Positions 1-7,372 of a stretch of 64,000 nucleotides of DNA are shown here, piece by piece. The position numbers and the translations under genes are program-made. The stretch spans positions 434,001-498,000 of the forward strand of contig JADJVV010000001.1 of assembly GCA_016710435.1 (NCBI GenBank), given 5' to 3'. Numbering within the stretch: position 1 is the first letter of the stretch; every line of letters starts with the position of its first letter. The notes beneath the pieces are model-generated. The model searched no databases. It saw only the letters and a program-made list of their open reading frames with translations, and was not told the origin of the DNA. Source of the stretch: Hyphomicrobiales bacterium (GTDB lineage Bacteria > Pseudomonadota > Alphaproteobacteria > Rhizobiales > Aestuariivirgaceae).

Positions 1-2
1 AA

Positions 3-1853
3 GCTTCGTCGGACGAAGGCGCGCCCGTGCACTGGCGCACCCTGCAGCAGCTGGGAGACATTCCCCCGCTGCCCGGCGATGCAACACCACTCTCCCGCCA
101 TGTGGAGGCCCCTCCCGCCCTGTGGCGCGCGCTGTCCCATGTGGGCGTCGTCTCCCGCAGCGTCGGCGCCGCCGTACAGCCGCAGTTGAAGCCCGGTCAG
201 CGCCTTGTCTCGCGTGAAGGCGACGTCTGGCGCTGGGATGGTTTTGTGGCCGCTGCCGAAGCCCCCAGTGCGGCCGCCAAGCGCCTCGCCGAACGCAATC
301 GCCTCGTCTCGCTGGAAGCCGAGATGAAGGAGGCTCAGGCTGCCGCCGACGCTTCCCGCACTGAACACGAATCCTCTCGCACCGACGTCGAAACCGGCGT
401 GAAATCCGAGCGCGACCGCCGCGAAGCCTGGCGCGCCGCCACCTCCGCGCTGGATGTGGCGCGCCGCGCCTTGCAGACCCACGAACGCCGCCTCGCCGAA
501 CAGACCGCGCAGACCAGCGCGCTCGACGAAGCCCACCGCCGCACCGAAGGCCAGCGCGCCGAAGTGCTGGCGGGATTGGAATCGGCACAAGGCGAATTCA
601 CCGCGCTGCCCGCCCTCGATGGCTTGCAGGCCGAAGCCGGGGCCTTGCGCGACACGCTGAACCGCGAACGCACCACCTATGGCGAGGCGCGCGCCCGCCA
701 CGACGGCCTCGAACGCGAAGCCCGCATGCGCACCGACCGTCTGAAGGCGATCGCGCAGGAAACCGAGCAGTGGCGCGCCCGCGCCGCCAAGGCCCGCGAA
801 CAGGTGGAAACGCTCTCCACCCGCCTCACCGAGACGGAATCCGCATTGGCCGAAATGGCGGCAATGCCGCAGCAACTGGCCGACCGCCGCTTCAAGCTGA
901 TGAACATGCTGGGCGAGGCCGAGCGTGACCGCAAGTCCGCCGCCGATGCCCTGCAGGAAGCGGAAAACGCCGTGCGCGAGGCCGACAAGGCGCTCCGCGA
1001 GGCGCAGGAACAGGCCGCGACGTCGCGCGAAGACCACGCCCGTCTGGGGGCTCGCCTCGAAGCCTCGAAGCAGCGCCAGGACCATTGCCAGGCCCGCATC
1101 GCCGAAACCCTCAATGTCCCGCCGGACGAAGTGCTGGCCGCCTCCGGTGTCGATGCCGAAAGGCTGCCGCCGGCAGAAGAAATCGAGCGCAAGCTCCTCT
1201 CGCTCCGAGATGACCGCGAGCGCCTCGGAGCGGTGAACCTCCGCGCCGATGAAGAAGCAACCGCCGTCGCCGAGCAGCTCGACAAGATGAAGACCGAGAA
1301 GGACGAACTCGTCCAGGCCATCAGCAAGCTGCGTGGTGCCATCGGTTCGCTCAACAAGGAAGGCCGCCAGCGCCTGCTGGACTCCTTCGGCACGGTGAAC
1401 AGCAAGTTCACCGAACTTTTCACCACCCTCTTCGGCGGTGGCGAGGCGGAACTGCAGCTGGTGGAATCCGATGATCCGCTGGAGGCGGGCCTGGAAATCC
1501 TCGCCAAGCCGCCGGGCAAGAAGCCCACCACCCTGTCACTCCTCTCGGGCGGCGAACAGACGCTCACCGCCATGGCGCTGATCTTCGCGGTGTTCCTGAC
1601 GAACCCCTCGCCCATCTGCGTGCTGGACGAAGTTGACGCACCGCTCGACGATCACAACGTCGAACGCTTCTGCAACCTGCTCAACGCCATGCTGCAGCGG
1701 ACCGAGACGCGCTTCCTCATCATCACCCACCACCCGCTCACCATGGCCCGCATGAACCGCCTGTTCGGCGTCACCATGATGGAACGCGGCGTCTCGCAAC
1801 TGGTGTCGGTGAACCTGGAAGAAGCAACGGAACTGGTGGCGGAAGCGGGCTAG
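3..1853 (+). CDS. smc: Chromosome segregation ATPase SMC, C-terminal part (5' end outside window)
   Basis: SMC is the ATPase of the bacterial condensin complex that organises and segregates the chromosome. The frame is open to the window edge, so only the last ~615 codons are present. The first ~80 residues resemble the end of the hinge (LKPGQRLVSREGD). A long Glu/Arg/Ala-rich coiled coil follows to about residue 420. The head half carries the ABC signature (LSLLSGGEQTLTAMAL) and Walker B (ICVLDEVDAPLDDHNV), then the ITHHPLTM switch region. The Walker A half must lie upstream. A GTG at position 27 is internal and not a credible start. Confidence 0.95.
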   Translation, partial: ASSDEGAPVHWRTLQQLGDIPPLPGDATPLSRHVEAPPALWRALSHVGVVSRSVGAAVQPQLKPGQRLVSREGDVWRWDGFVAAAEAPSAAAKRLAERNRLVSLEAEMKEAQAAADASRTEHESSRTDVETGVKSERDRREAWRAATSALDVARRALQTHERRLAEQTAQTSALDEAHRRTEGQRAEVLAGLESAQGEFTALPALDGLQAEAGALRDTLNRERTTYGEARARHDGLEREARMRTDRLKAIAQETEQWRARAAKAREQVETLSTRLTETESALAEMAAMPQQLADRRFKLMNMLGEAERDRKSAADALQEAENAVREADKALREAQEQAATSREDHARLGARLEASKQRQDHCQARIAETLNVPPDEVLAASGVDAERLPPAEEIERKLLSLRDDRERLGAVNLRADEEATAVAEQLDKMKTEKDELVQAISKLRGAIGSLNKEGRQRLLDSFGTVNSKFTELFTTLFGGGEAELQLVESDDPLEAGLEILAKPPGKKPTTLSLLSGGEQTLTAMALIFAVFLTNPSPICVLDEVDAPLDDHNVERFCNLLNAMLQRTETRFLIITHHPLTMARMNRLFGVTMMERGVSQLVSVNLEEATELVAEAG

Positions 1854-1949
1854 GGCCAGGCCGCCGCGGCATTGCGGGCCATGGACGGCGCACCTGCCTT
1901 CTGGCAATCAAGGCGCGTGCGGGGTCCTTGTTAAAGTTGAACGTCCATC

Positions 1950-2783
1950 ATGCTCACCCCCGTCGCCAAACCCATCAAGCGCTCGGCGCTCCGCCTTGCC
2001 TTGGGTCGCTTTTACTATGTGAACAAGCGCCGCCTCTCCTGGTACGTCACCTCCACGCGCTACGCCAGCGAACGCCGGAACAACCACCTCCCCCACATGC
2101 ACATGCAGCACGGCACGCCGATGCTGCGTGAACTGTCCGGCGTAGACATGACGTTGCAGCGGAACAAGATGGCGAGTCTGGGCGTCGCCGCTGCCTGCAT
2201 TGATGGCCTGATCCTCAAGCCTGGCGAAACCTTTTCCTTCTGGCGCATGGTGGGCAAGCCCACGGCGCGGCGCGGCTTCAAGATGGGCTTCGTGCTGAAG
2301 AACGGAACATTGGCGCAGGACATCGGCGGCGGCCTCTGCCAGATGACCAACCTCATCTACTGGATGACGATCCACACCGACCTGGAGATTGCCGAACGCT
2401 GGCGGCATGGCTTCGATGTCTTTCCTGATGCGGGCCGCACCCAGCCCTTCGCTTCGGGCGCAACGTGCGCCTACAACTACATCGACCTGCAGATCCGAAA
2501 TCCCACGGATGATACCTACCAGCTCAGCCTCTGGACGAAGAATGACTGGCTGCGCGGTGCCTGGCGCTGCTCGGCACCCCAGCATCACCGCTTCGAGGTG
2601 TTCGAGAAGAACCACGAGATTCGCCCCGAATGGTGGGGCGGCTATACCCGGCACAACGAGTTGTGGCGCAGGAAACGCGATGCCGTGACGGCGGAGGGCC
2701 TCGGCGAGGAATTCATCACGGCCAACCACGCCATCATGATGTATGAGCCACTTCTCCCCCGCCCGGAAAGTCAGCCCGCATGA
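1950..2783 (+). CDS. VanW family protein
   Basis: 277 aa. The core matches the VanW family, named from the vanB glycopeptide-resistance cluster; its biochemical role is unsettled. Family hallmarks seen are LKPGETFSFWRMVG (about residues 89-102) and GGGLCQMTNLIYWM (about 128-141), which includes the conserved Gly-Gly-Gly-Leu-Cys-Gln. There is no signal peptide or membrane segment. No van genes are nearby, so resistance should not be inferred from the name. No clear Shine-Dalgarno precedes the ATG. The stop overlaps the next gene's start (ATGA), so the two are probably cotranscribed. Confidence 0.85.
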   Translation: MLTPVAKPIKRSALRLALGRFYYVNKRRLSWYVTSTRYASERRNNHLPHMHMQHGTPMLRELSGVDMTLQRNKMASLGVAAACIDGLILKPGETFSFWRMVGKPTARRGFKMGFVLKNGTLAQDIGGGLCQMTNLIYWMTIHTDLEIAERWRHGFDVFPDAGRTQPFASGATCAYNYIDLQIRNPTDDTYQLSLWTKNDWLRGAWRCSAPQHHRFEVFEKNHEIRPEWWGGYTRHNELWRRKRDAVTAEGLGEEFITANHAIMMYEPLLPRPESQPA

Positions 2784-3376
2784 ACGTTGTCTTCGATCTC
2801 GGCATGGTTCTCATCGAGTGGGATCCGCGCCATCTCTACCGCAAGGTCTTCGATGACCCCGGCAAGATGGAATGGTTTCTCGCCGAAGTCTGTCACGGCG
2901 CGTGGAATGTGGAGCAGGACCGGGGCCGCGCCTGGGAAGCAGCGATTGCTGACGCCATCAGCCGCCACCCTGCATGGGAAAAGGAAATCCGCCTGTTCCG
3001 TGAATGCTGGATGGAGATGGTGCCGGGCGCGATTGATGGCTCGGTGCAAATCCTGGAAGAGCTGCACCGCAACGGCACGCCCCTCTTCGCCATTACCAAC
3101 TGGAATGGGGAAACCTTCCGGGAGACGCGTGCGCGATTTGGCTTCCTCTCCCTCTTCCGCGACATCGTGGTGTCCGGCGACGAAGGCATCATCAAGCCAG
3201 ACCCCGCCATTTTTGCGATGCTGTGTGACCGCAATCACCTGGTCGCGTCCGAGTGCCTGTTCATCGATGACAGCGTGAGGAATGTTCATGGCGCGGAAGC
3301 CGCCGGCTGGCAGGCGCTGCATTTCACCACACCTGGGAAATTGCGCAGCGACCTCGGGGCACGCGGCATTCTCTAG
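2780..3376 (+). CDS. HAD-IA family hydrolase (haloacid dehalogenase superfamily)
   Basis: 198 aa, the usual size for a subfamily IA HAD phosphatase. Motif I is VFDLGMVLIEWDP with the nucleophile Asp at residue 6; the second acidic position is Gly, as in YihX-type members. Motif II is the Thr/Asn region AITNWN (~99-104), motif III the Lys in IIKPDPAIF (~135-143), and motif IV CLFIDDSVRNV (~156-166). The substrate cannot be told; sugar phosphates are typical of close relatives. It starts inside the stop of the VanW gene (ATGA), which indicates translational coupling. Confidence 0.85.
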   Translation: MNVVFDLGMVLIEWDPRHLYRKVFDDPGKMEWFLAEVCHGAWNVEQDRGRAWEAAIADAISRHPAWEKEIRLFRECWMEMVPGAIDGSVQILEELHRNGTPLFAITNWNGETFRETRARFGFLSLFRDIVVSGDEGIIKPDPAIFAMLCDRNHLVASECLFIDDSVRNVHGAEAAGWQALHFTTPGKLRSDLGARGIL

Positions 3377-3592
3377 CACCCTCGGGCCGCCGCGCGCGAA
3401 AACGCCACCAATACAGCGGTTTTGAAGACCAAACCGCAATCTCAAATTGTTGTGAAGTATTTCCCTTCTTCGCCAACACTACAAATGTCATCGCGCGAAT
3501 GAAAATGTCTCAATTGAACAATTGCTTACAAGACTTATATCTGGACGAAGAATTGCCTTGTTGATTATAGATTCTGACGACGTCTGTTTGCG
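3377..3592 (+). promoter_or_regulatory. AT-rich intergenic leader of the LytTR regulator gene
   Basis: This 216-bp stretch is clearly richer in A/T than its surroundings. It holds the inverted repeat CAATTG-AA-CAATTG at 3511-3524. Just downstream, TTGCTT and TATATC-like hexamers could form a promoter for the plus-strand regulator gene. LytTR proteins commonly bind direct repeats upstream of their own genes; no clear LytTR consensus repeat was found by eye. Confidence 0.35.
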
Positions 3593-4498
3593 GTGGATGC
3601 AGGCCACTTGCATATGTCACAGCGGAGGAAGGGGCCAAGAAGAGACAAATACAAATGGCGCCTGACATGCACGGCGCCAGGAATGGGAAGACCTGCGGTG
3701 GAGCAACTCGGACAAGATCAGCAGATGCGTATCGCGCGCCGTGGCCTGCCGCCGTTGCAGGCATTGACGGTCACCGTCTTGCTGGTGCTGGGCGGACTTC
3801 TGTTCTGTGATCCGGGCTACAGTTCATACGGGTCGTCACCACCGGCCTTTGCGCTCTATCTGGCATTCCTGACAACCCTTGCCGCGGCGTTGGTAGAACT
3901 CCGCAACATCTATGCGCGCTACCGGGATAGTACGCGCAATGCCGGTGATCCGGTCTCAAGGCGGGACCTGATGGCAGTCGCGGCGGGAGTGGTCGCCTAC
4001 ACCGTTGCCGCCATCAAGATGTGCGATCTGCTCTTTCAGCACCACGCACGGCTTGAGACATGGCTGGAGTCCTCTCTCTACATCGGCATTGTTTCCGCAA
4101 TCGATCACCTGCTCCGCGAACGCCAGGCCAGGACTGCCGATCTCGCGTCAGCGCCACAACCTCCCGCGCGCAAGACCATGGCTCCCTCTGAACTCTATTA
4201 TGCGCAGGCAGAAGACCATTACGTGAAACTCGTCTTCCGCGATCGCGTGGAGCACAAGAGGGCCCGCTTCAGCGATGTGATTGCCGAATTGGGCGATGTG
4301 GGCCTGCGGGTTCACAAGTCCTTCTGGGTCCACCGCAGCGCCGTGCAGTCATCCCGCCGCGCCGGGCGCCGCCTCATGCTCGTGCTGGCGGGCGGCACCG
4401 AAATCCCCGTAGGCCGCGCCAACGAACGCGCCGTCCTCGATGCTCTTCCGGCATCCGGCAGCGGGATTCGCACGAGGGCGGACAGCGCTTCCGCCTGA
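3593..4498 (+). CDS. Membrane-anchored LytTR-domain DNA-binding regulator
   Basis: Up to 301 aa. About four hydrophobic segments are visible (LQALTVTVLLVLGGLLFC; FALYLAFLTTLAAALVEL; LMAVAAGVVAYTVAAIKM; SLYIGIVSAIDHLL). A C-terminal LytTR domain follows from about residue 195, including YYAQAEDHYVKLVF and VHKSFWVHRSAV. Alphaproteobacteria commonly fuse LytTR to membrane regions, with DNA binding on the cytoplasmic side. No histidine kinase partner is adjacent. The start is uncertain: ATGs at 3593, 3614, 3683 and 3725 are in frame and none has a strong Shine-Dalgarno; the membrane segments begin after the last one. Confidence 0.8.
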   Translation: MDAGHLHMSQRRKGPRRDKYKWRLTCTAPGMGRPAVEQLGQDQQMRIARRGLPPLQALTVTVLLVLGGLLFCDPGYSSYGSSPPAFALYLAFLTTLAAALVELRNIYARYRDSTRNAGDPVSRRDLMAVAAGVVAYTVAAIKMCDLLFQHHARLETWLESSLYIGIVSAIDHLLRERQARTADLASAPQPPARKTMAPSELYYAQAEDHYVKLVFRDRVEHKRARFSDVIAELGDVGLRVHKSFWVHRSAVQSSRRAGRRLMLVLAGGTEIPVGRANERAVLDALPASGSGIRTRADSASA

Positions 4499-4569
4499 CT
4501 CAATGCCGCAGTGCCAGACGCACCGAATTAAACCAACACTTTCAGTGCGTTGAAACAAGAATCCAAATC

Positions 4570-4598
4570 TTGACACACTTCCGCCCGCGAACTATGGA
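4570..4598 (+). promoter_or_regulatory. Sigma70-type promoter of the F0 ATP synthase operon
   Basis: A perfect -35 TTGACA (4570-4575) is followed after 17 bases by TATGGA (4593-4598) as -10. Transcription would start near 4605, about 55 bases before the atpI start. Confidence 0.6.
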
Positions 4599-4658
4599 GA
4601 GCGCGCTTTGGAAAGGCACCTTTCCGGACGCGTTGAACATTGCCCGGAGACTGTCAAC

Positions 4659-5060
4659 ATGGCCGAACCGCGCAAACCCAAGACGCCCCAGAACGAGGCC
4701 GACCCGAAGCTGGGTGATCTCTCCAACCGCCTGAAAGACCTGTCGGACCGCATTGCGGCCGAACGGACGGACCAGGCGGCCGCCAGACAGCCCTCGAACC
4801 GCTACGACAGCGCCAAGGATTATTCCAAGGGGTACCGCCTGGCGAGTGAGTTTGTGGCCGGCGTGCTGGTGGGTGGCCTTCTGGGCTACGGACTTGATTA
4901 TCTGGTGGGGACGCTTCCGCTGTTCCTGATCTTGTTTCTGCTCCTCGGCTTCGGTGCCGGTATCCTGAACATGTCGCGTGCCGCGAACAGGAGCCAGCCC
5001 ACGGCGGAAGAGCTTCGTAAAATGACGCCGCCATCGGCGGATGATGAAGAAGAGGACTGA
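4659..5060 (+). CDS. atpI: F0F1 ATP synthase-associated protein AtpI
   Basis: 133 aa. The N-terminal ~60 residues are hydrophilic (MAEPRKPKTPQNEAD...). Two transmembrane helices follow (residues ~64-84 with GVLVGGLLGYGLDYLVG, and LPLFLILFLLLGFGAGILN), then an acidic C-terminus. This is the AtpI/AtpQ-type assembly factor that heads F0 operons. A longer frame opens at 4608, but ATG 4659 has CGGAGA eight bases upstream and begins the recognisable family sequence. The downstream gene atpB begins two bases after the stop. Confidence 0.88.
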   Translation: MAEPRKPKTPQNEADPKLGDLSNRLKDLSDRIAAERTDQAAARQPSNRYDSAKDYSKGYRLASEFVAGVLVGGLLGYGLDYLVGTLPLFLILFLLLGFGAGILNMSRAANRSQPTAEELRKMTPPSADDEEED

Positions 5061-5062
5061 TC

Positions 5063-5815
5063 GTGGCCAACGATCCGATTCACCAGTTCCAGATCCACGA
5101 CCTTACGGGGTCTTTCAATCTCGGCGGCTACGAGATCAGCTTCACCAACTCCGCCCTTTTCATGGGCGCGATCGTTGCGGTCATCACCGGCTTCTTCTGG
5201 CTCGCCTCGCGCAAGGCCGAACTCGTTCCCGGCCGTGTGCAGTCCGTCGGCGAGATGTGGTACGGCATGATCGACAACATGGTGAACAACGTGCTGGGGC
5301 ACGACGGGAAGAAGTTCTTCCCGCTGGTCTTCTCCCTGTTCTCCTTCGTGCTCGTCGCCAACATGCTCGGCATGTTCCCCTATTTCTTCACGGTCACAAG
5401 CCATGTGATCGTCACCGCCTCGCTGGCGCTCTTCGTCATCCTGCTCGTGGTCGTGGTCGGCATCTACAAGCACGGCCTCGGCTGGTTCAAACTCTTCGTG
5501 CCTTCGGGCGTGCCGCTGGCCATCCTGCCGTTCATTTCGCTCATTGAAATCATTTCATTCCTGTCGCGCCCGATTTCGCTTGGCCTACGTCTCTTCGGCA
5601 ACATGCTGGCGGGCCATATCGTGCTGAAGGTGTTTGCGGGCTTCGTCGTGAGCCTCGGCACGCTCGGCGGCCTTGGCATCCTTGGCGCCATCGCGCCGCT
5701 CGCCATGGCGGTCGCCCTCACCGCCCTGGAATTCCTCGTGGCCTTCCTGCAGGCCTTCGTCTTCGCCATTCTGACGTGCGTCTATCTCAACGACGCGCTT
5801 CACACCCACCACTAA
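5063..5815 (+). CDS. atpB: F0F1 ATP synthase subunit a
   Basis: 250 aa integral membrane protein that forms the proton half-channels against the c-ring. The signature helix is LGLRLFGNMLAGH (about residues 174-186), whose Arg is the essential residue facing the c-subunit carboxylate. Five to six hydrophobic helices are visible, ending in AFVFAILTCVYLNDALHTHH. It starts with GTG two bases after atpI. Length and sequence are typical of Hyphomicrobiales. Confidence 0.97.
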   Translation: MANDPIHQFQIHDLTGSFNLGGYEISFTNSALFMGAIVAVITGFFWLASRKAELVPGRVQSVGEMWYGMIDNMVNNVLGHDGKKFFPLVFSLFSFVLVANMLGMFPYFFTVTSHVIVTASLALFVILLVVVVGIYKHGLGWFKLFVPSGVPLAILPFISLIEIISFLSRPISLGLRLFGNMLAGHIVLKVFAGFVVSLGTLGGLGILGAIAPLAMAVALTALEFLVAFLQAFVFAILTCVYLNDALHTHH

Positions 5816-5851
5816 CCTTTCCCTCAATCCATACTTCAAGGAGAACGTAAA

Positions 5852-6079
5852 ATGGATCCAGCAGCAGCAAAGCTTATCGGCGCCGGTATCGCCTGCATCG
5901 GCATGGGTGGCGCCGGCATCGGCGTGGGCCACATCTTCGGCAACTACCTGGCTGGTGCGCTCCGCAACCCGGCTGCCGCTGGTGCCCAGTTCACCAACGC
6001 GCTGATCGGTGCCGCACTTGCAGAAGGCCTCGGCATCTTCTCGCTCGTTGTGGCGCTTCTCCTCCTCTTCGTCGCCTAA
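5852..6079 (+). CDS. atpE: F0F1 ATP synthase subunit c
   Basis: 75 aa proteolipid with two helices. The polar loop is ALRNPAAAGAQF (~36-47), and the proton-binding Glu is residue 58 in AALAEGLGIF. An excellent AAGGAGA ribosome-binding site lies eight bases before the ATG. This suits the high copy number of c per enzyme. Confidence 0.97.
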   Translation: MDPAAAKLIGAGIACIGMGGAGIGVGHIFGNYLAGALRNPAAAGAQFTNALIGAALAEGLGIFSLVVALLLLFVA

Positions 6080-6166
6080 GACGAACCGGAACTGAACACC
6101 TGAATCCGGACCGGAGTCGTCCTCTCCCGAGGCACTCCGGTCCATCCTACTATGCGAGGAAGCGCG

Positions 6167-6796
6167 ATGTCGCAGAGCACGTCAGCAACCACGGTTGAAT
6201 TTCAGGTTGCCGAAGAGGCCACCACAACGACGGAAGGTGCTGCCCCCGCGGGCGAGGCCAACGGCGCGGCTCCGGCCACGACCGAAGGCACCGAAGCCCA
6301 TGGTGGCGAACACCACGGCGTTTTCCCGCCGCTCGACAGCAAGACTTTTCCTTCGCAGTTGTTCTGGTTGGCGATCTTCTTCGCCGCACTTTACGTGCTG
6401 ATGAGCAAGTTCGCCCTGCCACGCGTCAGTGCCATTCTCGCCAAGCGCAAGGCCCGCATCGACGGCGACCTCGCCCGCGCCCAGGCCCTCAAGAATGAAA
6501 CGGAAGCCGCGGTGAAGGCCTATGAAAAGGCCCTTTCCGATGCCCGTTCCAACGCCAACGACATCGCCCGCGAAACCCGCGAAGCCGTGACCCGCGACGT
6601 GGACGCCGAAAGCCACAAGCTGGACGAAGCCCTCGGCAAGAAGGTTTCAGCCGCCGAATCCAAGATCGCCGCCAGCAAGGCCAAGGCCCTGGAGGCGGTA
6701 GAAGATATCGCTGCCGAGTCGGCTGCGGAAATCGTCGCTGCCCTCGGCGGCGGCAAGGTCACCAAGGCGGCCATCGCCAAGGCTCTGAAGGGATAA
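6167..6796 (+). CDS. atpF2: F0F1 ATP synthase subunit b' (second peripheral-stalk b)
   Basis: 209 aa. A Ala/Glu-rich hydrophilic N-terminus of ~60 residues precedes one membrane helix (LFWLAIFFAALYVLMSKFALP) and a long Ala/Glu/Lys coiled coil. In photosynthetic and other alphaproteobacteria the b' gene sits between atpE and atpF, as here. A start at 6152 is possible, but ATG 6167 has CGAGGA six bases upstream. The stop overlaps the start of atpF by one base. In annotations the b' gene is sometimes called atpG, which should not be confused with the gamma subunit. Confidence 0.92.
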   Translation: MSQSTSATTVEFQVAEEATTTTEGAAPAGEANGAAPATTEGTEAHGGEHHGVFPPLDSKTFPSQLFWLAIFFAALYVLMSKFALPRVSAILAKRKARIDGDLARAQALKNETEAAVKAYEKALSDARSNANDIARETREAVTRDVDAESHKLDEALGKKVSAAESKIAASKAKALEAVEDIAAESAAEIVAALGGGKVTKAAIAKALKG

Positions 6797-7320
6797 TGTC
6801 CATGACCACGCTTCCCACAGTGCTCGCCGCCGGCCTCGCCCTCGACAACACCTTCTTTGCCTTCGTGGCGCTGGTGCTCTTCCTCGCCATCGTCATGTGG
6901 GCCGGTGCCCACAAGACCGCCGGCAAGGCGCTGGATGATCGCGCCGCGCAGATCGCCAAGGAACTCGACGACGCGCGCCGCCTGCGTGAAGAGGCCGAAG
7001 CCCTGCTTGCCGAATACAAGCAGAAGCGTCTCGATGCGGAAAAGGAAGCAGGCGAGATCGTCGCCCGCGCCAAGGCTGATGCCGCCTCCTACGCCGAAGA
7101 ATCGAAAAAGAAGCTGGGCGAGACCATCGAGCGCCGCACCAAGCAGGCCGAGACGAAGATCGCCCAGGCCGAAGTTGCCGCCGCCAAGGACGTCCGCGCC
7201 CGCGCCGCCGACCTCGCGGTCGCAGCCGCCGCCACGCTGCTCAAAGACGGCATGAAGGGCAAGAGCGGCGAAACCCTCGTCGCCGAGTCCATCGCCGCCG
7301 TGAAGTCACGCCTGAACTGA
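6796..7320 (+). CDS. atpF: F0F1 ATP synthase subunit b
   Basis: 174 aa. An N-terminal membrane helix (FFAFVALVLFLAIVMWAGA) is followed by a coiled-coil stalk. It pairs with b' to hold F1 against the membrane. It begins on the last base of the b' stop (TAATG). An in-frame ATG two codons later (6802) is an alternative. It is the last gene of the operon; the F1 genes are not in this window, which is normal for alphaproteobacteria. Confidence 0.95.
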   Translation: MSMTTLPTVLAAGLALDNTFFAFVALVLFLAIVMWAGAHKTAGKALDDRAAQIAKELDDARRLREEAEALLAEYKQKRLDAEKEAGEIVARAKADAASYAEESKKKLGETIERRTKQAETKIAQAEVAAAKDVRARAADLAVAAAATLLKDGMKGKSGETLVAESIAAVKSRLN

Positions 7321-7335
7321 TTTCATTCGCAGGAT

Positions 7336-7372
7336 AAAAAAGCGGCCCGGATTTTCCGGGCCGTTTTGTTTT
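7336..7372. terminator. Bidirectional intrinsic terminator
   Basis: Perfect 8-bp stem CGGCCCGG (7343-7350) / CCGGGCCG (7356-7363) with a 5-base loop. A run of A precedes it and TTTTGTTTT follows it, so it can stop transcription from both strands. It ends the atp operon (+) and the molybdenum hydroxylase operon (-). Confidence 0.9.

Noticed and set aside
1950..2783. Glycopeptide resistance locus
   Set aside because: Only a VanW-like protein is present; no vanHAX/B, VanS or VanR genes are near, and the host is Gram-negative.
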